A DNA stretch of 5,341 nt, from the NCBI GenBank assembly GCA_028712345.1, contig JAQTQF010000136.1, positions 1-5,341 of the forward strand, given 5' to 3'. Below are positions 1 to 5,341 of the stretch, one piece after another. The position numbers and the translations under genes were made by a program. The notes under the pieces are model-generated. The model did not search any database, was not told the DNA's origin, and saw nothing but the letters and a program-made list of their open reading frames with translations. Position 1 is the stretch's first letter. The number at the start of each line of letters is the position of its first letter. This DNA comes from Phycisphaerae bacterium (lineage in GTDB: Bacteria > Planctomycetota > Phycisphaerae > Sedimentisphaerales > UBA12454).

Positions 1-1704
1 GCGGAGCGTTTCGTCAATTGCTTTTTGCATCGCATCGGTAACTTTATCCGCATAGAGAAAGACCTTGGCATCAACATTTCTCGCGGTTCTGCCGATAGTT
101 TGTATCAGCGAGGTCTGGCTCCGCAGGAAGCCCTGCTTATCAGCATCGAGAATAGCGACAAGCGAAACCTCCGGCAAATCGAGCCCTTCCCGCAGCAGAT
201 TTATGCCCACCAGTACATCAAATTCGCCCCCTCGCAGGGCACGGAGAATCTCGACCCGTTCAAGGGTTTTTACTTCGCTGTGAAGGTATCGGCAGCGATA
301 GCCTTTTTTGGTTATATACGAGGACAAATCCTCGGCAAGCCTTTTGGTAAGCGTCGTAACAAGCACTCGCTGGTTTGCCTTGATTCGTTCTTCAATCTGG
401 CCGAGCAGATGAGGCACCTGATTGGAAGCCGGATGAACGAAAATTTCCGGGTCAAGCAGACCTGTCGGCCTTATCACCTGCTCAACAACGGCACCTTTGC
501 TTAAATCCAATTCAAACTCCACCGGCGTCGCCGAAACAAATATAACTTTTTTCCAATTGTCCTGAAATTCCTCAAACCTCAAAGGCCTGTTATCAAGAGC
601 GCTTGGCAGTCTGAAGCCGTGTTCGATTAAGACTTCTTTCCTGCTCTTGTCGCCGGCGTGCATCGCCCGAATTTGGGGTATCGTCGCGTGCGACTCATCG
701 ATAAACAAAAGAAAATCATCGCCGAAATAATCGATTAAGGTATAGGGCCTTGTCCCCGGCACAAGTCCGGTTAAATGCCTCGAATAATTCTCTATCCCGC
801 TGCAGAATCCGACCTCCTTGAGCATTTCAATATCATACATCGTCCTTGCCGCAAGTCTCTGGGCTTCGAGAAGTTTGCCGTCCTGTCTCAATTTCATAAG
901 CCGCTCGGCAAGTTCGGCTTTAATGCTTTCGGTCGCAAATTCGATTCTGTCGGCGGGCATTACATAATGACCTGCCGGATAGATAAAAATCTGCTCGTCG
1001 GACGATAAAATTTCGCCGCTGGTCGGATTGATATAATTTATCTTTTCAATTTCATCGCCGAAAAACTCGAACCTGACGGCAAATGATTCGTAGCTCGGCC
1101 AAAGTTCCACAATATCGCCGCGAACTCGAAAACTGCCGCGTTTAAAATCCATATCGTTTCTTGCGTATTGAATATCGGCAAGCCTTTCGAGCAGACCATT
1201 GCGTTCGATAGTTTCGCCGGTTTTTACGGTTACAACGCTGGCCTTATAATCCTCCGGAGAACCTAATCCGAAAATGCACGAAACCGATGCAACAATGATA
1301 ACATCTTTCCGGCTCGTCAGCGAAGCGGTGGCGGCAAGCCGCAGCCTGTCAAGCTCGTCGTTTCTTGACGCATCCTTTTCGATATAAATATCCCGCTGCG
1401 GTATATACGCTTCAGGCTGATAATAATCGTAATAGCTTACGAAATACTCGACGGCGTTATTCGGAAACAGCTCTTTAAATTCCTCATAAAGCTGAGCGGC
1501 GAGGGTTTTATTATGGCTGATTACAAGTGTCGGCCTCTGATGGCGGGCGATGACATTGGCCATTGTAAATGTTTTGCCGCTGCCGGTTACGCCGTAGAGG
1601 GTCTGGAACGCCCTGCCGTTTTCGAGGCCGCTGACGAGCTGCTTTATCGCTTCAGGCTGGTCGCCCTTAGGCTTGAAATTGGAAATTAGTTTAAATTCCG
1701 CCAT
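1..1704 (-). CDS. uvrB: UvrABC system protein B (excinuclease ABC subunit B), C-terminus cut by window edge
   Basis: UvrB is the DNA-damage-verifying helicase-like subunit of nucleotide excision repair. It is loaded by UvrA in the cytoplasm and recruits UvrC for incision. The frame is open for 568 codons from ATG at 1704 and runs off the left edge. UvrB is usually about 660-690 residues, so roughly the last 100, including the UvrC-binding UVR motif, lie outside. The start fits the family: MAEFKLISNFKPKGDQPEAI is the canonical N-terminus. Visible motifs are Walker A GVTGSGKT (38-45), the damage-probing beta-hairpin YYDYYQPEAYIP (about 91-102), the Walker B-type DESH box (336-339), the ATP-site segment LLREGLDLPEV, and helicase motif VI QTIGRTARN (535-543). 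All key residues I checked are present and there is no frameshift. No clear Shine-Dalgarno precedes the ATG, only AATAAGAAT. The identification is secure; regulation is unclear. Confidence 0.98.
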   Translation of the reverse strand, partial: MAEFKLISNFKPKGDQPEAIKQLVSGLENGRAFQTLYGVTGSGKTFTMANVIARHQRPTLVISHNKTLAAQLYEEFKELFPNNAVEYFVSYYDYYQPEAYIPQRDIYIEKDASRNDELDRLRLAATASLTSRKDVIIVASVSCIFGLGSPEDYKASVVTVKTGETIERNGLLERLADIQYARNDMDFKRGSFRVRGDIVELWPSYESFAVRFEFFGDEIEKINYINPTSGEILSSDEQIFIYPAGHYVMPADRIEFATESIKAELAERLMKLRQDGKLLEAQRLAARTMYDIEMLKEVGFCSGIENYSRHLTGLVPGTRPYTLIDYFGDDFLLFIDESHATIPQIRAMHAGDKSRKEVLIEHGFRLPSALDNRPLRFEEFQDNWKKVIFVSATPVEFELDLSKGAVVEQVIRPTGLLDPEIFVHPASNQVPHLLGQIEERIKANQRVLVTTLTKRLAEDLSSYITKKGYRCRYLHSEVKTLERVEILRALRGGEFDVLVGINLLREGLDLPEVSLVAILDADKQGFLRSQTSLIQTIGRTARNVDAKVFLYADKVTDAMQKAIDETLR

Positions 1705-1710
1705 ATTCTT

Positions 1711-1739
1711 ATTTTAACCGCAGACCTGTCCTGAGTCCA
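1711..1739 (-). promoter_or_regulatory. Possible sigma-70-type promoter giving a near-leaderless uvrB transcript
   Basis: On the minus strand, TGGACT (1734-1739) lies 17 nt upstream of TAAAAT (1711-1716), which matches the -10 consensus at five of six positions. A start about 7 nt after the -10 box would fall at or next to the uvrB ATG, so the message would be leaderless or nearly so. That would agree with the lack of a ribosome binding site. The -35 half lies inside a dispersed repeat copy. The -35 matches at only four of six positions, so chance occurrence is possible. uvrB could instead be transcribed from further upstream. Confidence 0.3.
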
Positions 1740-1787
1740 GTCGAAGGATTTCGCAAACCTGTCCCGAGCCATGTCGAGGGATTTCAC
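1724..1787. repeat. Two tandem copies of a 31-bp dispersed repeat (GTCCTGAG...GTCGAAGG family)
   Basis: Copy one is 1724-1754 and copy two is 1757-1787. They start 33 bp apart and agree at 25 of 31 positions. Both share the core ACCTGTCC(T/C)GAG, then GTCGA(A/G)GGATTTC. From general knowledge, sequences like CCTTCGACnnGCTCAGGAC are recurrent intergenic repeats in many environmental bacterial genomes. Their origin and function are not established. The inner copy may contribute the -35 element of a uvrB promoter. Confidence 0.75.
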
Positions 1788-1844
1788 GGTTTATTTTGGA
1801 TATCGGTTAGCCCAGCCGTCACGGAGAAGACCTACTTTGCCTCG

Positions 1845-2054
1845 ATGTAGGCCTGCAATGACCTAATGCAAGTCAACAATTGCCCGATGTAAGCCTGCAT
1901 TTACCAAATGTAAGTCAACAATTGCCCAATGTAAGCCTGCAATGACCCAATGTAAGCTTACAATTACCGAATGTAAGTCTGCTCTGACCTAAAGTAGGCT
2001 TGATTTAGCTCAGATGAAGCTTGATTTAGGTAAAAGTAAATTGACTTATCGGCC
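1845..2054. repeat. Degenerate tandem array of ten 21-bp units with A/B alternation
   Basis: Ten consecutive units of exactly 21 bp can be laid out from 1845, starting at 1845, 1866, 1887, 1908, 1929, 1950, 1971, 1992, 2013 and 2034. Most begin ATGTAAG or a one- or two-base variant. Units 1, 3 and 5 are type A (ATGTAAGCCTGC, then mostly AATGACC). Units 2 and 4 are type B (ATGTAAGTCAAC, then AATTGCCC). Units 6 and 7 are B-like and A-like. The array therefore has a 42-bp higher-order period. Units 8-10 are more diverged, and a faint 21-bp rhythm continues to about 2096 and perhaps starts one unit earlier at 1824. No indels disturb the phase. In-phase stops argue against it being coding. Function is unknown; 21 bp equals about two helical turns. 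Confidence 0.85.
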
Positions 2055-2099
2055 TTTTTGACCTGCAAATCGGTATTTTTGGCCTGAAAATGAGGATTT

Positions 2100-2128
2100 G
2101 ACCGCAGATTACGCTGATTTCACAGATT
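2100..2128 (+). repeat. Short dispersed repeat (GCAGATTACGCTGATTTCACAG type) abutting the nuclease gene stop codon
   Basis: The stretch reads GACCGCAGATTACGCTG followed by ATTTCACAGATT and ends at the TAA stop of the neighbouring gene at 2129-2131. I recognise this as a common type of intergenic repeat in environmental bacteria. A related inverted copy occurs at 2914-2930, where 13 of 15 bases match the reverse complement of 2111-2125. The two copies bracket the GIY-YIG gene. Confidence 0.55.
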
Positions 2129-2839
2129 TTATTTTCGTAATGTATCGATACAGACAAGTTCGCCGGTTTTGTCTTTGTATTTCCAGAATCGCCAGCCGTT
2201 GATTTTTTTCTTTTTGGTAACGGCTATTCCCGCCATTGAGGGACTGTCGAAAAAGTTGCCATTAAATTTTATTCTGCCATTTCGATAGACCCATGCCTTG
2301 CATTCTTTGTCTTTATAATTTGCATAGATTACTTTCCCCTGCTGAAAATAACCTTGTAAAGGCCTCTCATTGGTTTTGTTAATTTTTCTTTTTTTAATTC
2401 TACCGGCAGGTTTACTTCTACCGCCAATTATTCCGCCAAGCCGTTTCTCCCATTCTTCAATCAGTCTATTTTTAAGCAAAGGCCTTAAATCTTTCGACTG
2501 TTTAAGTTTTCCTCTGACTTTGTTTCCTTTCGGGTAAGAAATTCTAAGCACTAAAGACTCAATTTCCTTTATATGGTCTTCCTTGCGAATAATGTAAAGG
2601 CTGAAATGCGTCCATTTATTCTGATGCCCGTCTTTAGTGTGGGCGTTTATCCTGCTCTTTAAGTTTCTCGCAAGGCCGACATAGTAAAGCCTGTCTTTTT
2701 TAAAAAGGGCATATATTCCCTGATTGCCTCTTATCAAGTCGGTAATGACGGATTTGTAATCTTCAAAAACTTCCGAACCAATCTTTTCGAGATGGCCGGC
2801 AATTATCGACCGTGCTTTACGCTTTTTCTTTTTCGTCAT
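2129..2839 (-). CDS. GIY-YIG nuclease-fold protein with C-terminal RAMA/DUF2924-like domain
   Basis: This 236-residue soluble protein starts with a very basic segment (MTKKKKRKAR). Residues 41-106 read as a GIY-YIG endonuclease domain: GIY (41-43), YVG in place of YIG (53-55), conserved Arg63 followed by His67 (LKSRINAH), and a probable metal-binding Glu94 in IESLVLRI, followed by P..GN (103-106). These match the known catalytic layout of the family, so it looks active. Residues 107-158 are a basic linker. Residues 161-236 form a second domain with NG.I.FNG.FFDSPSMAG, then NGWRFWKY and a terminal LR, resembling the RAMA or DUF2924 modules found with restriction-modification proteins. It is not UvrC, because it lacks all the other UvrC domains. 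The start is supported by GAGG five bases upstream and a good promoter. The target DNA and role are unknown; a restriction or homing-type function is possible. Confidence 0.9.
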   Translation of the reverse strand: MTKKKKRKARSIIAGHLEKIGSEVFEDYKSVITDLIRGNQGIYALFKKDRLYYVGLARNLKSRINAHTKDGHQNKWTHFSLYIIRKEDHIKEIESLVLRISYPKGNKVRGKLKQSKDLRPLLKNRLIEEWEKRLGGIIGGRSKPAGRIKKRKINKTNERPLQGYFQQGKVIYANYKDKECKAWVYRNGRIKFNGNFFDSPSMAGIAVTKKKKINGWRFWKYKDKTGELVCIDTLRK

Positions 2840-2843
2840 ATTT

Positions 2844-2849
2844 TCCTCA
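2844..2849 (-). promoter_or_regulatory. Ribosome binding site for the GIY-YIG gene
   Basis: TGAGGA on the minus strand places GAGG five bases before the ATG at 2839. It is the only clear Shine-Dalgarno sequence in the window. It decides the start, because the ATG at 2848-2850 is out of frame and overlaps this site. Confidence 0.7.
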
Positions 2850-2873
2850 TATAAGGTACAGGATTACCACGAT

Positions 2874-2902
2874 AGTATCTATTAAAACTCTCTTTTTGTC
2901 AA
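2874..2902 (-). promoter_or_regulatory. Sigma-70-type promoter of the GIY-YIG gene
   Basis: A perfect TTGACA -35 box (2897-2902) is separated by 17 nt from GATACT (2874-2879), a four-of-six match to the -10 consensus. Transcription would start near 2867 and leave a leader of about 28 nt carrying the Shine-Dalgarno sequence. Position and spacing are those of a housekeeping promoter, so the gene is probably expressed on its own and not only by read-through from the TPR gene. Confidence 0.65.
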
Positions 2903-2913
2903 CAAATTCAGTT

Positions 2914-2962
2914 ATCAGCGAAATCAGCGTCTGAATCCTTTGTGCCTTGGTGTCTTCGTAGC
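2914..2962. repeat. Dispersed intergenic repeat (ATCAGCGAAATCAGCGT ... TTGTGCCTTGGTGTCTTCG type)
   Basis: This segment has two parts. The first, 2914-2930, is an inverted relative of the repeat at 2100-2128. The second, around 2936-2962, carries TTTGTGCCTTGGTGTCTTCG. I recognise the combination as a recurrent non-coding repeat type in environmental bacterial genomes. It lies just upstream of the nuclease-gene promoter and downstream of the TPR gene. No T-tract hairpin is associated with it. Confidence 0.5.
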
Positions 2963-3027
2963 TATAGTTTTAGATTTTGACTTTTGGTTTTGGACTTTCA
3001 GCTTTAACTTTTAAGCTAAATTTTGAC
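2963..3027. repeat. T-rich low-complexity tract downstream of the TPR gene
   Basis: The plus strand is a quasi-repeat of TTTTGACTTT and TTTTGGACTTT-like words (about 2967-3010), then an imperfect palindrome AGCTTTAAC/TTTTAAGCT (3000-3017). The stem is short and AT-rich and has no T-tract in the direction of the TPR gene, so I do not call it a terminator. No clear terminator follows the TPR gene. Confidence 0.4.
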
Positions 3028-5022
3028 CTACGGCTGATTGGTATCAGGAATGACTTCCGTGGTATCTTCGAGATAGGCTTTGCCCTGCGTGTAAAAGGTA
3101 AGATGGTATTGGAGTGCACCTTTAATCTCCGGCTGACCGGCGGCATCAGCAGCGGTCATAGCCTTTTGAACAGTATCTATCGCCTCGGTGAATTTTCCCG
3201 CAGAAGCATAAGCTGCCGCCAGCGTGCCTATAACGGCGGGGTCTCGATAATCTGTCAATTCGCAGGCGCGGCGGGCAAGACCGATCGCCCCGTTCATATC
3301 ATAGTCTTTCAGTTCGTAACGGGTAGCTGTCAGCCAGGCAAGATTATTCGCAGGGACATACCAATCGGGTTTAAGCCCCCCGGCTATACGAAATTGCTCA
3401 ACAGCTTCATAGCCCCTTCCATTCAAAACGAGGAGATTGCCGAGATTATTGTGAGCCTCGGCAGAGCCGGGATCAAGCTGCACAGCCTTAGCAAAACTAT
3501 CGAGAGATTCTGCGAACCTGCCCTGCTTCTGCAAAACAATACCAAAGTTATAATGCGCCAACGCGTGGTTTGGTTTTAACTGAAGCGATTTTTTCAAATA
3601 TTCCGCCGCCTGTGTGAGATTACCCTCATTGGTCAAAGCACAGCCCATGCCAAGAACGGCATCCGCGTGGCTCGGCGCAATTTGAAGCGCCTTTTTATAA
3701 TACTCAATCGCAGGAGCAACCTCACCCCTCGTGCGAAGATCGTCCGCAAGACTGGTGTATGCAATATAATTATTTTCCGTTACCGCCAGAGCACGCGAAA
3801 AAAGAGTAGAGCTGTTTTTCCAATAGCCTATCTGCTTGTGTGTACATATTCCCATAGCTGTCAGTACAATTGCCGCAGATATGGCGAGAATAATTTTTCG
3901 ATGCAGCCATTTTGAAAGAAGTTCGGACAAGCCCCATGCGAGCATTATGAAAAGGCCTATATACGAAATATATGTGTAACGGTCGGCTATGGATTGTCCG
4001 CCGGTTTGAACCAGACCTATAACGGGAACAAGTGTTCCGACGAACCAAAACCAGCCGACAAAAAGATATTTTTGCTTTTTTGCAAGGCGAATCACAAAAA
4101 ATGACACCGCCAGTACTACTAAAATACAAATCGCCACCTGCCAAAACACAAAGCTATCGGCATCATAGGGATAAAACACGGCAAGATTTCGCGGCCAAAA
4201 CATTTTCCCCACATATCTGGCATAAGACAAAAAGACATTGGCAATTCTGCTTTCCAGAGAGAGGATATTGATATCGGCTACCGCCCCGCCTCTTCGCTGA
4301 ACAAAAAATGTGATTACGCTTGAAACCGCAGCCAGAACGAAAAAGGGAACTTTTTCAAGAACAAGAAAACCGAAAGTTTTTTGAGATGCATCTGTCTTTT
4401 TCTTTTTGACGGTCCCGAACCTACCCATCGGCCAGTAATCAAGAAGCAAAAGCACAAACGGCAGCGTAACAAGCATAGGTTTGGCCATAAGACCAAATGC
4501 AAAGATCATAAGTGTCGTAATATATCGAAATACAGATGCGCGTTTGGCATAGCCAATATAAGAGGCCAGAGTAAGCAGCAGGAAAAATGTGCTTAAAACA
4601 TCCTTGCGTTCAGATATCCACGCCACTGATTCAATATGCATAGGGTGAATCGCAAAGGCCGCTGCGACAAATGCGCTCGGCCATAGCGAGCCGGTCATTT
4701 TTTTGAGAACTGCAAACAGCAGCAGCGTATTTGCAATGTGAAAAAACAGATTTATTAAATGTATTTTACCGGAATCGGCGCCAAACAACTGACAATCGAG
4801 CATAAGCGAAAGCCATGTCAAAGGATGCCAGTTGGCCGAATGACCGGTTGTAAATGCCCAAAGAACACCATCGGAGTTCAAGCCGTTGAAAACATACGAA
4901 TTGTCAGAAATATATGTATTATCGTCATAATTGATAAAATCAAAATTGCGAACCTGCCAAAAGACCGACAGAACACTCAGCGTCAGTGCAAAATAAATAA
5001 AAATAAGAATAAATTTCTTCAT
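3028..5022 (-). CDS. Polytopic membrane protein with C-terminal TPR repeats, TMTC-like / GT-C glycosyltransferase-like
   Basis: This protein has 664 residues. The N-terminal two thirds is a membrane domain of about ten or eleven hydrophobic segments, starting with residues 4-24. Just after the first segment comes an acidic pair in NYDDNTYI (Asp33-Asp34), where GT-C transferases such as the PMT and TMTC families carry catalytic acidic residues. Other family-like motifs are NWHPLTW (64-70), HPMHIESVAWISERKDVLS (126-144), and PVIGLVQTGGQSIADRYTYIS before the last membrane segments. From about residue 417 the protein turns soluble and carries at least four TPR units (AIEYYKKALQIAP, AAEYLKKSLQLKP, SLDSFAKAVQLDP, AVEQFRIAGGLKP), then a more diverged C-terminal TPR-like region to about 640. 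In eukaryotes TMTC proteins O-mannosylate substrates; bacterial relatives are mostly uncharacterised, so activity and substrate here are inference. The ATG directly precedes the first membrane helix. The Shine-Dalgarno sequence is weak (GAAG). Confidence 0.9.
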   Translation of the reverse strand: MKKFILIFIYFALTLSVLSVFWQVRNFDFINYDDNTYISDNSYVFNGLNSDGVLWAFTTGHSANWHPLTWLSLMLDCQLFGADSGKIHLINLFFHIANTLLLFAVLKKMTGSLWPSAFVAAAFAIHPMHIESVAWISERKDVLSTFFLLLTLASYIGYAKRASVFRYITTLMIFAFGLMAKPMLVTLPFVLLLLDYWPMGRFGTVKKKKTDASQKTFGFLVLEKVPFFVLAAVSSVITFFVQRRGGAVADINILSLESRIANVFLSYARYVGKMFWPRNLAVFYPYDADSFVFWQVAICILVVLAVSFFVIRLAKKQKYLFVGWFWFVGTLVPVIGLVQTGGQSIADRYTYISYIGLFIMLAWGLSELLSKWLHRKIILAISAAIVLTAMGICTHKQIGYWKNSSTLFSRALAVTENNYIAYTSLADDLRTRGEVAPAIEYYKKALQIAPSHADAVLGMGCALTNEGNLTQAAEYLKKSLQLKPNHALAHYNFGIVLQKQGRFAESLDSFAKAVQLDPGSAEAHNNLGNLLVLNGRGYEAVEQFRIAGGLKPDWYVPANNLAWLTATRYELKDYDMNGAIGLARRACELTDYRDPAVIGTLAAAYASAGKFTEAIDTVQKAMTAADAAGQPEIKGALQYHLTFYTQGKAYLEDTTEVIPDTNQP

Positions 5023-5058
5023 AGCTTCAGATATAAATATACTCTCTCGAAAAGATGT

Positions 5059-5139
5059 AAAAAATCGTCATTCTGAGCGAAGCGAAGAATCTTCGATTAT
5101 CACACCTTACAGATTCTTCGGCTAAAGCCTCAGAATGAC
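5059..5139 (-). terminator. Palindrome plus T6 tract in the TPR-gene leader: possible terminator or attenuator
   Basis: On the minus strand the hairpin at 5067-5139 is followed by GA and then TTTTTT (5064-5059). This has the shape of an intrinsic terminator for transcripts starting at the promoter at 5181-5209, and it lies about 37 nt before the TPR start codon. Transcription must read through it unless a weaker promoter lies downstream. The stem is long but has an asymmetric internal loop, so efficiency cannot be judged from sequence. Confidence 0.45.
5067..5139. repeat. 73-bp dispersed palindromic repeat (GTCATTCTGAG ... CTCAGAATGAC)
   Basis: Terminal inverted repeats of 11 bp match perfectly (5067-5077 and 5129-5139). 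A second perfect 10-bp stem lies inside (5083-5092 and 5111-5120) around an 18-nt loop. The left arm carries GCGAAGCGAAGAATCT and the right arm carries the GGCTAAAGCC variant. From general knowledge, this is a widely scattered REP/MITE-like element in many bacterial phyla, and it is often mis-annotated because it translates as CHSEALAEES or ASLRMT. No transposase is encoded here, and I see no clear target-site duplication. Confidence 0.85.
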
Positions 5140-5180
5140 ACCTGTAAATGAAAGATGTTTCAATAAAACAATATAAATAC

Positions 5181-5209
5181 AGTGTATTGATAGAACAATT
5201 TATTGTCAA
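5181..5209 (-). promoter_or_regulatory. Sigma-70-type promoter of the TPR membrane-protein gene
   Basis: A perfect TTGACA -35 box (5204-5209) is followed after 17 nt by TACACT (5181-5186), a four-of-six match to the -10 consensus. The architecture mirrors the promoter at 2874-2902. Transcription would start near 5174 and give a leader of roughly 150 nt containing the palindromic repeat. The -35 box begins only about ten bases past the T-tract of the upstream terminator, a compact gene boundary. Confidence 0.65.
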
Positions 5210-5218
5210 GAGCGAGCT

Positions 5219-5259
5219 AAAAATGGAAACGGGCAGGTCTTTTGGACCCGCCCGTTTCC
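5219..5259 (-). terminator. Strong intrinsic terminator for a minus-strand gene entering from the right
   Basis: The stem pairs GGAAACGGGC (5225-5234) perfectly with GCCCGTTTCC (5250-5259). After one mismatch, a further GGTC/GACC pairing leaves a small T-rich loop. On the minus strand the hairpin is followed by ATTTTTAG (5224-5217), a short T-tract. The plus strand after it is not T-rich, so it serves a gene transcribed leftward from beyond the right edge. Confidence 0.85.
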
Positions 5260-5277
5260 TTAACTGCTCTTTAGAAA

Positions 5278-5340
5278 TCAAACGACCTTTTGCCGTCTTA
5301 ATTTCTTTTTTACGGCTGATTTAGTGATTGATGGTAAATG
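5278..5340 (-). CDS. Possible C-terminal end of an unidentified lysine-rich protein
   Basis: One minus-strand frame is open from the right edge to TGA at 5280-5278 and encodes 20 residues, ending TKSAVKKKLRRQKVV. The stop lies 18 nt before the strong terminator at 5219-5259, which is where a gene end is expected. The basic tail would suit a small nucleic-acid-binding or ribosomal protein, but I cannot identify it. A 21-codon opening is likely by chance, so this call rests mainly on the terminator. Confidence 0.3.
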   Translation of the reverse strand, partial: HLPSITKSAVKKKLRRQKVV

Positions 5341-5341
5341 T

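Larger units (their letters stand above)
1705..2128. other. Gene-free interval of 424 bp between uvrB and the GIY-YIG gene, rich in repeats
   Basis: No credible coding region is present. All frames across the tandem array meet stops, and the one open stretch (about 1867-1992 on the plus strand) has no start codon at its beginning. The interval holds two tandem copies of a dispersed repeat next to uvrB, then an array of 21-bp units, then a third type of short dispersed repeat abutting the stop codon of the nuclease gene. I see no tRNA, no CRISPR-type repeat/spacer alternation, and no intrinsic terminator with a T-tract after the nuclease gene. Confidence 0.8.

Noticed and set aside
25..1008. 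Plus-strand reading frames opposite uvrB
   Set aside because: They are antisense shadows of a fully conserved uvrB frame and resemble no family.
1867..1992. Heptapeptide-repeat coding region (21 bp equals seven codons; CK-x-x-x-x-x pattern)
   Set aside because: The open stretch begins and ends in stops generated by the repeat itself, has no start codon at its beginning, and no ribosome binding site. The other frames also contain stops.
1845..2054. CRISPR array
   Set aside because: The units are contiguous and vary throughout. There is no constant repeat separated by unique spacers, and no cas gene is present.
2129..2839. A second UvrC-type subunit, given the GIY-YIG domain next to uvrB
   Set aside because: UvrC is far longer and has UVR, RNase H-like and HhH domains that are absent here. 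The gene also has its own promoter and a 424-bp gap to uvrB.
3000..3017. Terminator of the TPR gene (AGCTTTAAC/TTTTAAGCT palindrome)
   Set aside because: The stem is short, mismatched and AT-rich, and no T-tract follows on the minus strand.
3770..4502. Reading frames on both strands inside the TPR membrane-protein gene
   Set aside because: They lie in other frames of a gene with clear membrane and TPR patterns. None has a convincing start or recognisable product.
5027..5281. Minus-strand 84-codon reading frame over the palindromic repeat
   Set aside because: Its translation contains CHSEALAEES and FFASLRMT, the typical spurious product of this repeat family, and it also overlaps the terminator and promoter.

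Overview
The window looks like a bacterial chromosome segment with moderate base composition. Every gene I can support lies on the minus strand, so transcription runs from right to left. The gene set and intergenic texture suit an uncultured environmental bacterium, and Planctomycetota (Phycisphaerae-like) is my best guess. The reasons are a TMTC-like membrane/TPR protein, weak or absent Shine-Dalgarno sequences at two of three starts, and several families of short dispersed intergenic repeats. This assignment is inference and is not proven by any marker here.

Layout, right to left in the direction of transcription. The right edge may hold the last 20 codons of an unidentified lysine-rich protein, followed by a strong intrinsic terminator (5219-5259). 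A sigma-70-type promoter (5181-5209) comes next. It drives a 664-residue polytopic membrane protein with C-terminal tetratricopeptide repeats (3028-5022). Between that promoter and the start codon sits a 73-bp dispersed palindrome followed by six T residues, which looks like a terminator or attenuator in the leader.

An AT-rich spacer with a second dispersed repeat family and a good promoter (2874-2902) leads into a 236-residue GIY-YIG nuclease-fold protein (2129-2839). Its C-terminal domain resembles RAMA/DUF2924. After it comes a 424-bp gene-free interval (1705-2128). This interval holds an array of degenerate 21-bp tandem units with an alternating A/B (42-bp) order, and two tandem copies of another dispersed repeat. 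The left end is uvrB (1-1704), complete at its N-terminus and cut by the window edge after 568 codons.

The genes do not form an obvious single operon. uvrB is housekeeping nucleotide excision repair. The TPR protein is probably an envelope glycosyltransferase-like protein. The GIY-YIG protein is an accessory nuclease of unknown target. The most unusual parts are the 21-bp array upstream of uvrB, the leader palindrome with its T-tract, and the GIY-YIG/RAMA-like fusion.
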